From Streptomyces sp. SirexAA-E (GTDB taxonomy: Bacteria; Actinomycetota; Actinomycetes; Streptomycetales; Streptomycetaceae), in the NCBI RefSeq assembly GCF_000177195.2, contig NC_015953.1, positions 5,952,001-6,016,000 on the forward strand: DNA of 64,000 nucleotides, written 5' to 3'. The notes beneath the pieces were generated by a model. It did no database searches. It saw only the letters and a list, made by a program, of their open reading frames with translations, and had not been told where the DNA came from. Within the stretch, counting starts at the first letter, position 1; every line of letters starts with the position of its first letter. This document shows positions 41,825 to 50,937 of the stretch, in pieces. A program made the translations under genes and the position numbers.

Positions 41825-43921
41825 ATGCGGCCGCTCACCTCCCAGGACCCCCGCGCCATCGGCGCGTACCGTCCGCTGGCGCGTCTCGGCGCGGGCGGCA
41901 TGGGCGTTGTCTACCTGGCCCGCGGCCCCGGCGGCGACCTGGCCGCCGTCAAGGTGATCCACGCGGAGCACGCCGCCGACCCCGGCTTCCGCGCCCGCTT
42001 CCGGCGCGAGGCCGAGGCCGCCCGGAGCCTCGACGGGCCGTGGGCGGTCCCGGTGGCCGGTGCGGACACCGAGGCCCACGAGCCGTGGCTGGCCACCGAG
42101 TTCGTCCCCGGCCCGTCGCTCGCGGAGGCCGTGGGGGAGCGGGGACCGCTGCCGGAGGACGCCGTGCGCGCTCTCGGCACCCGGCTGGCCCGGGCGCTCG
42201 CCGACGCCCACGCGGCGGACCTCGTCCACCGCGACGTCAAACCCGGCAACGTGCTCCTCGCCCGAGACGGGCCCCGGCTCATCGACTTCGGCATCGCACG
42301 CCACGCGGGCGCCACCGCGCTGACCGCGACCGGCGCGCTGCTCGGCACCCCCGGCTACCTCGCGCCCGAACAGGCGACCGCGGGCGAGACCGGCCCGGCC
42401 TGCGACGTCTTCGCCCTGGGCTGTGTCCTCGTGTACGCGGCGACCGGACACCGCCCCTTCGGCGACGGCTCCGCCGCCGGGGTGCTCTTCCGCACCGTCC
42501 ACGAGGACCCGGATCTGGCGGGGACGCCACCCGGACTCCTGGCCGCCGTCACCGCCTGCCTGGCCAAGGCGCCCGGGGACCGCCCCACCGCCCGGGAGGC
42601 CGGGGCCCTGCTGTCCCGGGGCGGCCCCGACACGGGGTGGCACATCCCGGGGCTGACCGCCGAGCTCGCCGAACGCTCCGCCGCCGCGCTCGCCCTGCCC
42701 GACCCGGGGCCCCCGCCCGCACCACCGTCCGCGCCGGCCGGTCCCGCGCCACCCTCCCGGCGCCGCTTCCTGGCCGCGGGCGCGGCCGGCGCGGTGCTGC
42801 TGGCCGGCGGCGGCACGGCCGCCTGGATCGCCGCCCGCCGCGCCGGCGGAGCGCCCCCGGCCACCCGGCGCCGGCCCACGTACACGATCGGCCTGCACGC
42901 CGATCTGAGCGGCCCGGGCAAGCTCGTCGGAGTGGCGCACCTGCGGGGCGCCCAGCTGGCCGTGGACGGCCACAACGCGCGTGCCGCCGCCCCCTTCCGG
43001 CTCGCGCTGCGCGCCGAGGACGACACCGGGACCGCCGCCGGTGCCCTCCGGGTCGCCGAACGGCTGGCGGCCGCCCAGGAGGTGATCGCCGTCGTCGGAC
43101 CGACCACGGACGTCACGCCCGAGGCCGTCGTCACCCGGTACGCCGGGAGCCGCCTGGCCACGGTCGTCGTCGCGGCGGGATCCGCCACGAAAGGGGCCAC
43201 CGAGACCCTGTGCGTGATCCGGCCGTTCGACGCCGATCTGCCCACCGCGCTGATCGACTACCTGGCGCATGTGCGCCCCGCCGAGCGGATCCGCGTCGTC
43301 GAGGACCGGTCGCCGGACGCGGGTGGCTGGGAGATCACCGAGGCCTTCCGGGACCTGCGCCTCGCCCGGGTCACCGTGGACACCGTCCGCGACGGCTTCG
43401 GTGCCGCCGCCCGCGCGGCCGTCACCGCACGGGCGGACGCCGTCGTCTTCGCGGGCACGTCGCCCGCCCGCGCCGCCCGGTGCGCGGTGGCCCTGGCGGA
43501 GGCCGGATACGCCGGGACCAGGGTGTCCAGCGGCCCCGCGCTCTCCCCGGTCTTCCTCCGGGACGCCGGGGACGCCGGGGACGGCTGGGTGTTCGCCGAG
43601 GCCTACTGCGACCCCGCCGCCACCCCGGCCGCCGCGGAATTCACCGCGGCCCACCGCGCCCGCTTCGGCGCACCGCCCGACCGGTGGGCCGCGGAGGCGT
43701 ACGACGCGGTCGGGCTGATCGCCCGGGCCGCCGAGACCACCAGCGCCGCCGCCGGGGACCGCGGCGGGATCGCCCGGCGGCTCTTCCTCCTCACCTACCA
43801 GGGCATCAGCCGCCCCCTCTCCTTCCGCACCACCCGGCGGGTACGGAGCGAGACGGGGATGTTCCTCTACCGGGCCGAGGGCGGCCGGGCCCGCTTCCTG
43901 GGCCCGTACGCGCGGCTGTGA
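41825..43921 (+). CDS. Second receptor Ser/Thr kinase with periplasmic-binding-protein ectodomain
   Basis: A 698-residue paralogue of the previous gene, starting two bases after its stop. Kinase motifs: GAGGMGVVYLAR, Lys43 (LAAVKVIHAEH), HRDVKPGNVLL and IDFGIARHAG. A membrane helix (AAGAAGAVLLAGGGTAAWIA) precedes an ectodomain with TIGLHADLSGPGKLVGVAH, VIAVVGPTTDVTPEAVV and ARRLFLLTYQGISRPLSF. The parallel layout points to tandem duplication, with different ectodomain sequences suggesting different ligands. No Ser/Thr phosphatase gene is adjacent. Confidence 0.92.
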   Translation: MRPLTSQDPRAIGAYRPLARLGAGGMGVVYLARGPGGDLAAVKVIHAEHAADPGFRARFRREAEAARSLDGPWAVPVAGADTEAHEPWLATEFVPGPSLAEAVGERGPLPEDAVRALGTRLARALADAHAADLVHRDVKPGNVLLARDGPRLIDFGIARHAGATALTATGALLGTPGYLAPEQATAGETGPACDVFALGCVLVYAATGHRPFGDGSAAGVLFRTVHEDPDLAGTPPGLLAAVTACLAKAPGDRPTAREAGALLSRGGPDTGWHIPGLTAELAERSAAALALPDPGPPPAPPSAPAGPAPPSRRRFLAAGAAGAVLLAGGGTAAWIAARRAGGAPPATRRRPTYTIGLHADLSGPGKLVGVAHLRGAQLAVDGHNARAAAPFRLALRAEDDTGTAAGALRVAERLAAAQEVIAVVGPTTDVTPEAVVTRYAGSRLATVVVAAGSATKGATETLCVIRPFDADLPTALIDYLAHVRPAERIRVVEDRSPDAGGWEITEAFRDLRLARVTVDTVRDGFGAAARAAVTARADAVVFAGTSPARAARCAVALAEAGYAGTRVSSGPALSPVFLRDAGDAGDGWVFAEAYCDPAATPAAAEFTAAHRARFGAPPDRWAAEAYDAVGLIARAAETTSAAAGDRGGIARRLFLLTYQGISRPLSFRTTRRVRSETGMFLYRAEGGRARFLGPYARL

Positions 43922-44162
43922 GCCGGTCCGTGTGAAGCACAGCTGCGGCGGCGCTTAAGAAATCCTCGATGGACCCGGGGCCCCGCGGTACGGCAGATTG
44001 CTCCGTGACGGCACAAGGCACCGCACGCCGCAGGTCCACGGGACGGACCTTCGCGCCACGCGCCCCGGGCCGTCGACCCCTCAGTCACTCCGGGCCGCCG
44101 GCTGCCTTCGCATGCCCGCGCCCCGGGGCACCACCAGGCGACAGGTACAGGGAGCCGCAGCC

Positions 44163-45191
44163 GTGAAGGCACTCGTGAAGCAGAAGGCCGAGCCGGGACT
44201 CTGGCTGACGGACGTACCGGAGCCGGAGATCGGCCCCGGGGACGTCCTGATCAAGGTCCTGCGCACCGGGATCTGCGGCACCGACCTGCACATCCGCGCC
44301 TACGACGGCTGGGCGCAGCAGGCCGTGCGCACCCCCCTGGTCCTCGGCCACGAATTCGTCGGCGAGGTCGCCGCCCTGGGCGCCGACGTCGTCGACATCG
44401 AGGTCGGGGACCTGGTCAGCGGCGAGGGCCACCTCGTCTGCGGGAAGTGCCGCAACTGCCTGGCCGGACGCCGCCACCTGTGCCGCTCCACCCTCGGGCT
44501 CGGCGTCGGCCGGGACGGGGCGTTCGCCGAGTACCTGTCGCTGCCCGCGTCCAACGTCTGGGTGCACCGCAACGAGGTCGACCTCGACATCGCCGCGATC
44601 TTCGACCCGTTCGGCAACGCCGTACACACCGCGCTGTCCTTCCCGCTGGTCGGCGAGGACGTCCTGATCACCGGGGCCGGCCCGATCGGCATCATGGCCG
44701 CCGCGGTCGCCCGCCACGCGGGCGCCCGCAACGTCGTCATCACCGACGTCAGCGAGGCCCGGCTCGAACTCGCCGGAAAGGTCGGGGTGGACCTCGCCCT
44801 GAACGTCGCCGCGGAGACCATCGCCGACGGCCAGCGCCGTCTGGGCCTGCGCGAGGGCTTCGACATCGGGCTGGAGATGTCCGGCCGCCCCGAGGCCATG
44901 CGGGACATGATCGCGAACATGACGCACGGCGGGCGGATCGCGATGCTCGGTCTGCCGTCCGGTGAGTTCCCCGTCGACTGGTCCCGTGTCGTCACCTCGA
45001 TGCTCACCATCAAGGGCATCTACGGCCGCGAGATGTACGAGACCTGGTACGCCATGTCCGTGCTGCTGGAGGGCGGACTCGACCTCGCCCCGGTCATCAC
45101 CGGACGCTACGGCTACCGCGACTTCGAGGCCGCCTTCGACGACGCCGCGAGCGGGCTCGGCGGCAAGGTCCTGCTGGACTGGACCGCCTGA
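44163..45191 (+). CDS. tdh: L-threonine 3-dehydrogenase
   Basis: Zinc-dependent NAD enzyme that oxidises threonine to 2-amino-3-oxobutyrate, the first step of threonine breakdown to glycine and acetyl-CoA. The 342-residue medium-chain dehydrogenase has catalytic zinc ligands in GICGTDLHIR (Cys) and GHEFVGEV (His), structural zinc cysteines in CGKCRNCLAGRRHLC, and the cofactor motif GAGPIGIMAAAVA. The GTG start at 44163 is preceded by a GGGAG site. kbl follows 102 bases later. 43922-44162 is the promoter region; open frames there are not gene-like. Confidence 0.95.
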   Translation: MKALVKQKAEPGLWLTDVPEPEIGPGDVLIKVLRTGICGTDLHIRAYDGWAQQAVRTPLVLGHEFVGEVAALGADVVDIEVGDLVSGEGHLVCGKCRNCLAGRRHLCRSTLGLGVGRDGAFAEYLSLPASNVWVHRNEVDLDIAAIFDPFGNAVHTALSFPLVGEDVLITGAGPIGIMAAAVARHAGARNVVITDVSEARLELAGKVGVDLALNVAAETIADGQRRLGLREGFDIGLEMSGRPEAMRDMIANMTHGGRIAMLGLPSGEFPVDWSRVVTSMLTIKGIYGREMYETWYAMSVLLEGGLDLAPVITGRYGYRDFEAAFDDAASGLGGKVLLDWTA

Positions 45192-45293
45192 GAGCCCGTG
45201 GGTGGCCACTCCTCGACCGGAGGCCGCCGCCGACGGCCTCCGAGCCCGCGCCCGCCCGTCCGACCCCCACCACCTGACCGGGAGACAGCCCTC

Positions 45294-46487
45294 ATGTTCG
45301 ACTCCGTACGCGACGACCTGCGCACCACCCTCGACGAGATCCGGGACGCCGGGCTCCAGAAGCCGGAGCGGGTCATCGGCACCCCGCAGTCCGCGAACGT
45401 CGCCGTCACCTCCGGTGGCCGGGCCGGCGAGGTGCTCAACTTCTGCGCCAACAACTACCTGGGGCTCGCCGACCACCCCGAGGTCGTCGCCGCCGCCCAC
45501 GAGGCGCTGGACCGCTGGGGCTACGGGCTGGCCTCCGTCCGCTTCATCTGCGGTACCCAGGAGGTCCACAAGGAGCTGGAGCAGCGCCTGTCGGCCTTCC
45601 TCGGCCAGGAGGACACGATCCTCTACTCCTCCTGCTTCGACGCCAACGGCGGTGTGTTCGAGACCCTGCTCGGCCCCGAGGACGCGGTGATCTCCGACGC
45701 CCTCAACCACGCCTCCATCATCGACGGCATCCGCCTCTCCAAGGCGAAGCGGTACCGCTACGCCAACCGCGACATGGCCGACCTGGAGCAGCAGCTCAAG
45801 GAGGCATCCGGGGCCCGCCGGCGCCTCGTCGTCACCGACGGCGTCTTCTCCATGGACGGCTACGTCGCCCCGCTCGCCGAGATCTGCGACCTCGCCGACC
45901 GCTACGACGCCATGGTCATGGTCGACGACTCGCACGCCGTCGGCTTCGTCGGCCCCGGCGGCCGCGGCACCCCGGAGCTGCACGGCGTCATGGACCGCGT
46001 CGACATCATCACCGGCACGCTCGGCAAGGCGCTGGGCGGCGCGTCCGGCGGTTACGTCGCGGCGCGCGCCGAGATCGTCGCCCTGCTGCGCCAGCGCTCG
46101 CGCCCGTACCTCTTCTCCAACTCGCTCGCCCCGGTCATCGCCGCCGCCTCCCTCAAGGTCATCGACCTGCTGGAGTCCGCCGGCGAGCTGCGCGAGCGGC
46201 TCGACGCCAACACGGCGCTCTTCCGCTCCCGGATGACGGCGGAGGGCTTCGACATCCTGCCCGGCGACCACGCCATCGCCCCGGTGATGATCGGGGACGC
46301 GGCGAAGGCGGCCCGGATGGCCGAACTGCTCCTGGAACGCGGCGTGTACGTGATCGGGTTCTCCTACCCGGTCGTCCCGCAGGGTGCCGCGCGCATCCGG
46401 GTCCAGCTCTCCGCCGCGCACTCCACCGAGGACGTCGACCGCGCCGTGGACGCGTTCGTCGACGCGCGGGCGGCCCTGGAGGCGTGA
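45294..46487 (+). CDS. kbl: Glycine C-acetyltransferase (2-amino-3-ketobutyrate CoA ligase)
   Basis: PLP enzyme that cleaves the Tdh product with CoA to glycine and acetyl-CoA. The 397-residue alpha-oxoamine synthase has LNFCANNYLGLADHPEVV, a Lys Schiff-base segment TGTLGKALGGASGGYV, and RIRVQLSAAHSTEDVDRAVD at the C-terminus. The start is ATG 45294, after a GGGAG site. It functions with tdh, since aminoketobutyrate is unstable. An upstream in-frame extension to 45198 is Arg/Pro-rich and was rejected. Confidence 0.95.
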   Translation: MFDSVRDDLRTTLDEIRDAGLQKPERVIGTPQSANVAVTSGGRAGEVLNFCANNYLGLADHPEVVAAAHEALDRWGYGLASVRFICGTQEVHKELEQRLSAFLGQEDTILYSSCFDANGGVFETLLGPEDAVISDALNHASIIDGIRLSKAKRYRYANRDMADLEQQLKEASGARRRLVVTDGVFSMDGYVAPLAEICDLADRYDAMVMVDDSHAVGFVGPGGRGTPELHGVMDRVDIITGTLGKALGGASGGYVAARAEIVALLRQRSRPYLFSNSLAPVIAAASLKVIDLLESAGELRERLDANTALFRSRMTAEGFDILPGDHAIAPVMIGDAAKAARMAELLLERGVYVIGFSYPVVPQGAARIRVQLSAAHSTEDVDRAVDAFVDARAALEA

Positions 46488-46538
46488 GGAAGCGGGCGGC
46501 GGGTCGGGAAGCCCGCCGCGACCTGGGACAATGAGGAC

Positions 46539-47444
46539 ATGATCGATGCCCGGCGGCTGCGCATTCTCCGTGCGGTGGCGGATCACCGTACGGTGACCGC
46601 CGCGGCCGCCGCGCTCTACCTCACCCCGTCCGCCGTCTCCCAGCAGCTCGCCGCCCTGGAGCAGGAGACCGGCCACCGGCTGGTCGAGCGCGGGGCGCGC
46701 GGGGCCAGGCTGACGGCGGCCGGGGACATCCTGCTGTCCCACGCCAACGAGGTCCTGGCCCAGCTGGAGCGGGCCGAGGCGGAGCTCGCGGACTACGGCG
46801 CGGGCGTCGCCGGCACGGTCACCGTCGCCGCGTTCGCCACCGGCATCGGCCTCGTGCTCGCCCCCGCCATCGCCGAACTGACCCGTACGGCGCCCGGCAT
46901 CCGGGTCCGGGTGCAGGACGCCGAGGGCGACGCGAGCGTACCGATGGTGCTGGACCGGCAGGTGGACGTGGCGGTCGCCGTCGAGTACCGGGGCGCGCCC
47001 GGGGACGACGACCGGCGCCTGACCCGTATCCCCCTGTACTCCGAGCCCTTCGACGCCGTGCTGCCGGTCGGCCACCGACTCGCCGGACGGGAGCACATCG
47101 CCGTCGCCGACCTCGCCGAGGACCCCTGGATCGGTCCGTACCCCGGCAACCCCTGCCACGACGTGGTGGTCCTGGCCTGCGAGTACGCCGGGTTCGCGCC
47201 ACGGCTGGAACACTCCTCGGACGACTTCCACGCCGTGCTGGCGCTGGCCGGGGCGGGCGCCGGAGTGGCGCTGGTACCCCGGTCGGCGCTGCGCGGCCCG
47301 GAGCTGGACGGTGTCGTCGTACGCCCGGTGGAGGGCGTCGCCCCGACCCGGAGGGTCTTCGCCGCGGTGCGGCGGGGAGCCGAGGGGCACCCGCTGATCA
47401 AGCCGGTCCTGGACGCACTGGGGGCGGCGGCGGGACCGGCGTAG
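46539..47444 (+). CDS. LysR-family transcriptional regulator
   Basis: A 301-residue LysR regulator. The N-terminal winged HTH is TVTAAAAALYLTPSAVSQQL; the C-terminal effector domain has the periplasmic-binding fold (GTVTVAAFATGIGLVLAPAI). It lies 51 bases downstream of kbl on the same strand, so it may regulate tdh-kbl or an unrelated target. LysR genes usually lie divergent from their target, which is not the case here. The ATG at 46539 follows GGGACAATGAGGAC. Confidence 0.92.
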   Translation: MIDARRLRILRAVADHRTVTAAAAALYLTPSAVSQQLAALEQETGHRLVERGARGARLTAAGDILLSHANEVLAQLERAEAELADYGAGVAGTVTVAAFATGIGLVLAPAIAELTRTAPGIRVRVQDAEGDASVPMVLDRQVDVAVAVEYRGAPGDDDRRLTRIPLYSEPFDAVLPVGHRLAGREHIAVADLAEDPWIGPYPGNPCHDVVVLACEYAGFAPRLEHSSDDFHAVLALAGAGAGVALVPRSALRGPELDGVVVRPVEGVAPTRRVFAAVRRGAEGHPLIKPVLDALGAAAGPA

Positions 47445-47466
47445 CCCCGGTCCCGCCACCGCCCCC
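47420..47466. terminator. Long terminator hairpin at the LysR stop
   Basis: Arms at 47420-47439 and 47447-47466 pair over 20 bases with one mismatch and a seven-base loop that includes the LysR stop codon. It lies between convergent LysR and ABC-permease genes. Confidence 0.8.
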
Positions 47467-47478
47467 GGCGGCCTCCCC

Positions 47479-50067
47479 TCAGCGGCCCGTACGGGCGGGC
47501 AGGAGCGTCCCGGCCGCGGCCGCCACGACGACGGCCAGCACCAGCGCCCCGTACCGGGCGGGGACCATGTACGGTGCCGAGCCGGCCAGCGCCACCGAGA
47601 ACGCCGTGAGCGGGACCGCGGCGACCAGGGTGCCGATCGCCAGCCCGGCGAAGGCGACCAGCGCCGTCTCCAGGACCAGCATCCGCGTCAGCTGCCCGCG
47701 TCCGGCGCCCACCAGCCGCAGCAGCCGCAGCTCACGGCGGCGGCCCACCGTGATGAGGGTGAGCGTGCTGACCACGGCCAGCAGCGCGAACCCGCCGATC
47801 ACCCCGACACCGATCACCACCAGCGCGTCGTCCTGCCCGGACGTGGCCGGGGCGGACCGCACGGCGTCGTCCGTCGCCGGACCGATCCGGACCCCGCCGT
47901 ACGGGGCGAGGGCGTCCCGCAGAGCCGTGGCGGCCGCCTCCGGCCCGGTGCCGTCCGTGCGGACCAGGACCGCCTGGTCGCGGGCGGCCGACACGTGGTC
48001 CACGAGCGCCTCCCGGGGGAACAAAAACTCTCCGACACCCAGGGAACGTTCGTAGACGGCGACGACCCGGGGCGCCACCTTCGTACCGTCACCCAGACGC
48101 AGCTCCACCCGGTCCCCGACGCCCGCGTCGAGTCCGTCGGCCCGGTCGGCGCCGAGCGCCACCGTGCCGGTGCCCGTGAGGTCGGCGAGGTCGCCCGCAG
48201 TCACCCCGGGGTCCACCGTGCTCGCCAGCTGACCTGCCGTCACCCCCAGCACGGGCAGCCGGTCCAGCACCGGTTCGCCGGCCTCCCGGTGCGCCAGGAG
48301 CACCGCCGAGCGCAGGACCCCCGTGGCCGCCGCCACCCCGGGCGTCCCGCGGACGGCCCCGGCCACCCCGTCCGGCAGCCCGCCCGCCGGGCCGGTCACC
48401 ATCAGGTCGGCCCGCAGCGCCGCGGCGGCCTGCCGGTCGGCGGCCCGCTCCAGCGTCGACGCCGCCGCCAGCTGCACGCACACGAACGCCGTCACCAGCA
48501 CCACCGGAGTCAGCGCCGCGCCCAGCCTGCGGGTGTGCGCGGCACCGGACCTGGCCGCCAGGAAGCCGGAGACCCCGGCGGACCGGCGCATCGGAGCCCC
48601 CAGCACCCGGACCGCCACCTCCGCGATCCGGGGGCCCAGCAGCGCCACCGCGATGACCAGCGAGGTCGCCGAGCCCGACGCGGCGAGCGCGGCGGCCTGG
48701 CCGCCCTGGGTCGTCGCCAGCCCGGCCGAGCTGACCCCGGCCAGTGCCAGGAGGAGCCCCGCGACCGTACGGAAACGACCCGGGTCGCTCGGCTCGGCGG
48801 CGCCGGCCTCCCCCAGCGCGGCGGACGGCCGCAGCCGCGTGACGCGCCGGGCGGCGAGCATCGCCACGGGCCGTGCGGCCAGGGCGACCACCAGCGCCCC
48901 CACCGCACCGGCGCCGAACGGCAGCCACAGCGGTACGGGCAGCGGCAGCGCCTCGGTGCCCAGCAGAGACCGCATCAGGAATCCGAGCGGCACCGACCCG
49001 ATCCCGCCCAGCACCGCGGCCGTCGCCGCCACCCGCCCGGCCTCCCGGCCGACGGCCGACCGCAGCTGACGCGGGGAGGCGCCCACCGCACGCAGCAGCG
49101 CCAGCTCCCCGGAACGCTGGTGGACGGCCTGGGCGATGGTCGAGGAGATCACCAGCAGCGCCACCAGCACGACCGTCCCGGCGACGGAGGCGAGCATCGC
49201 CAGCAGATCGTTCCGCCCGGCCGGCGCGTCCACCCGCTCGCCCTCGCCGCGCTCCGCGCCGGTCAGCACCCGCACCGCGCGATCCTGGTCCGTCGCGTCG
49301 GGGAGGGCGGCGCGCAGCGCGCCCCGCAGAGCCTCGGGGGAGACGCCCCGCTCGGCGACGACGCCGATCGCGTCGACCGTACGGGGGTGCCCGGCCAGTG
49401 CCGTCAGACGCGCCTCGGTGAAGAAGACGGCCGGGGCTGGGGTGCCGCCCCGGGACTCGGCGAGCCCGCTGACGGTGTACTCCCGGGCGGGACCGCCGGC
49501 CCGGAGCGTCACCGTGCCGCCCGGCCCGGTGCCGGCCGGGGCCGACGCCGCGTCCAGGACCACCTCGTCGTCCCCGTCCGGCGCCCGGCCACCGGTCAGC
49601 CGGTACGGGGTGAGCGCGGCCGACTCCCAGGAACGGCCGGTCGCCGCCGTCCCGTCGCCCAGCGCCACCGGCACCGAGTCGTCCGCGACGGCCGCCGCCA
49701 CCCCGTCCACCGCCGCGGTCTTCGCCACCAGCGCCCGGTCCAGCCGCACCCGCTCCGGCAGGTAGGCGGACACCGTCCTCGGCTCGCTGCCCCAGGGCTT
49801 CGCCGTGTACGACACCTTCTGGTCCGCCGCCACCACCGCGTCGGCGCCCGCGTACCGCTCCACCGGAGGCCGCGCCGACAGCAGCGAGCCGAGGACGAGG
49901 GCGAACGCCCCGAGCAGCGCCGCCGCGGCACCCGCCGCCGCGAACACCGCGGCCCAGGCCCGCCGGTGGGCGGCCAGTGAGCGCCGCGCGAGGAACGCCG
50001 ACGCCCGCCGCGAGCCCGACCGCGCGGTGACGAGCGGAAGCTGTTCCTTCCGGGTGAGGGTGCTCAT
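47479..50067 (-). CDS. ABC transporter permease (MacB/FtsX type)
   Basis: An 862-residue permease with two FtsX domains. N-terminal helix: AWAAVFAAAGAAAALLGAFA; first FtsX core: LLAMLASVAGTVVLVALLVI and PRQLRSAVGREAGRVAATAA; second core near the C-terminus: LVVIGVGVIGGFALLAVVST and RRRELRLLRLVGAGRGQLTR. A large extracellular region sits between helices one and two. It overlaps the ATPase stop by four bases. Such exporters handle peptides, antibiotics or lipoproteins and are often controlled by a nearby two-component system, as here. The frame runs far upstream through the ATPase and beyond; that extension was rejected. Confidence 0.9.
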   Translation of the reverse strand: MSTLTRKEQLPLVTARSGSRRASAFLARRSLAAHRRAWAAVFAAAGAAAALLGAFALVLGSLLSARPPVERYAGADAVVAADQKVSYTAKPWGSEPRTVSAYLPERVRLDRALVAKTAAVDGVAAAVADDSVPVALGDGTAATGRSWESAALTPYRLTGGRAPDGDDEVVLDAASAPAGTGPGGTVTLRAGGPAREYTVSGLAESRGGTPAPAVFFTEARLTALAGHPRTVDAIGVVAERGVSPEALRGALRAALPDATDQDRAVRVLTGAERGEGERVDAPAGRNDLLAMLASVAGTVVLVALLVISSTIAQAVHQRSGELALLRAVGASPRQLRSAVGREAGRVAATAAVLGGIGSVPLGFLMRSLLGTEALPLPVPLWLPFGAGAVGALVVALAARPVAMLAARRVTRLRPSAALGEAGAAEPSDPGRFRTVAGLLLALAGVSSAGLATTQGGQAAALAASGSATSLVIAVALLGPRIAEVAVRVLGAPMRRSAGVSGFLAARSGAAHTRRLGAALTPVVLVTAFVCVQLAAASTLERAADRQAAAALRADLMVTGPAGGLPDGVAGAVRGTPGVAAATGVLRSAVLLAHREAGEPVLDRLPVLGVTAGQLASTVDPGVTAGDLADLTGTGTVALGADRADGLDAGVGDRVELRLGDGTKVAPRVVAVYERSLGVGEFLFPREALVDHVSAARDQAVLVRTDGTGPEAAATALRDALAPYGGVRIGPATDDAVRSAPATSGQDDALVVIGVGVIGGFALLAVVSTLTLITVGRRRELRLLRLVGAGRGQLTRMLVLETALVAFAGLAIGTLVAAVPLTAFSVALAGSAPYMVPARYGALVLAVVVAAAAGTLLPARTGR

Positions 50068-50774
50068 CGCAGCCGCCCGCCGTCCATCGTCAGCACGGTG
50101 TCCGCCCAGTCGGCCGCCGACGGGTCGTGGGTGACCATCACGACCGTACGGCCGTCGATCCGCACCGCGTCCCGCAGCAGCGCCAGCACCAGCGCCGCCG
50201 ACCCGGGGTCCAGCGACGCCGTCGGCTCGTCGGCGAAGACCACATCGGGTTCCGTCACCAGGGCCCGGGCCACCGCGACCCGCTGCTGCTGTCCTCCGGA
50301 CAGCGTCGACGGGCCGTCCGGGCCGCGTCCCGCGAGCCCCACCCGGGTCAGCAACTCCCGGCCCCGGTCCAGGACGTCGTCGGATGCGGGGTCGGCGCCC
50401 GCCAGCACGAGCGGCAGGACGACGTTCTCCTCGATGCTCAGGGAGGGCACCAGGTTCAGGGCGTGGGACTGGAAGACGAACCCCACCCGGTCCCTGCGCA
50501 GCCGCGTCAGCGCCGCCTCCGACAGCGCGCCGAGGTCGGTACCCCCGATCCGCACGGTTCCCGACGTCGGCCGGTCCAGCCCCGCCGCGCACTGGAGGAA
50601 GGTGCTCTTGCCCGAACCGGAGGGACCCACCACCGCGGTGAAGCTCCCGGCCGGCACCACGCAGCTGACCGCGTCCAGCGCCGCCGACCCCCGGCCGCCG
50701 TAGCGCCGGCTCACCGACTCCAGACTCAGCGCGGCCGCGCCCACCGCCGTGACCGTATGCACCGTCGACTTCAC
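50064..50774 (-). CDS. ABC transporter ATP-binding protein (MacB/LolD type)
   Basis: A 236-residue ATPase that powers the adjacent FtsX-type permease. Walker A VVGPSGSGKSTFLQC, Q-loop VGFVFQSHALNLVP, signature STLSGGQQQRVAVARAL, Walker B VVFADEPTASLDPGS, H-loop VVMVTHDPSAAD. The GTG at 50772-50774 follows AAGAGGGACA. It is first in its operon and divergent from the histidine kinase/response regulator pair, 163 bases away. Confidence 0.94.
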   Translation of the reverse strand: MKSTVHTVTAVGAAALSLESVSRRYGGRGSAALDAVSCVVPAGSFTAVVGPSGSGKSTFLQCAAGLDRPTSGTVRIGGTDLGALSEAALTRLRRDRVGFVFQSHALNLVPSLSIEENVVLPLVLAGADPASDDVLDRGRELLTRVGLAGRGPDGPSTLSGGQQQRVAVARALVTEPDVVFADEPTASLDPGSAALVLALLRDAVRIDGRTVVMVTHDPSAADWADTVLTMDGGRLR

Positions 50775-50937
50775 TGTCCCTCTTCCCCAGTACGTCTGTG
50801 ACCTGCAAGAACGCTAGGCGCGCGCAGGCTGCGCGGCGAGGGTGCGCACTCCCGGACCGGGGGTTCAGCAGGCACCACCACGGCCGGGGGGAGCACCCCA
50901 CTCCGCCCGGGAGGCAGCCCCCGTACGGTGGTCCTCC

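Noticed and set aside
39724..41901. A 725-residue minus-strand frame over the first receptor kinase
   Set aside because: Antisense shadow; the plus strand carries complete kinase and binding-protein motifs.
43922..44162. Possible small protein (MDPGPRGTADC...) upstream of tdh
   Set aside because: No ribosome-binding site and Arg/Pro/Ala composition without domain; more likely the tdh leader.
44085..47459. A 1124-residue open frame on the minus strand
   Set aside because: It covers tdh, kbl and LysR antisense, is Gly/Arg/Val-rich with no domain, and arises from third-position GC bias.
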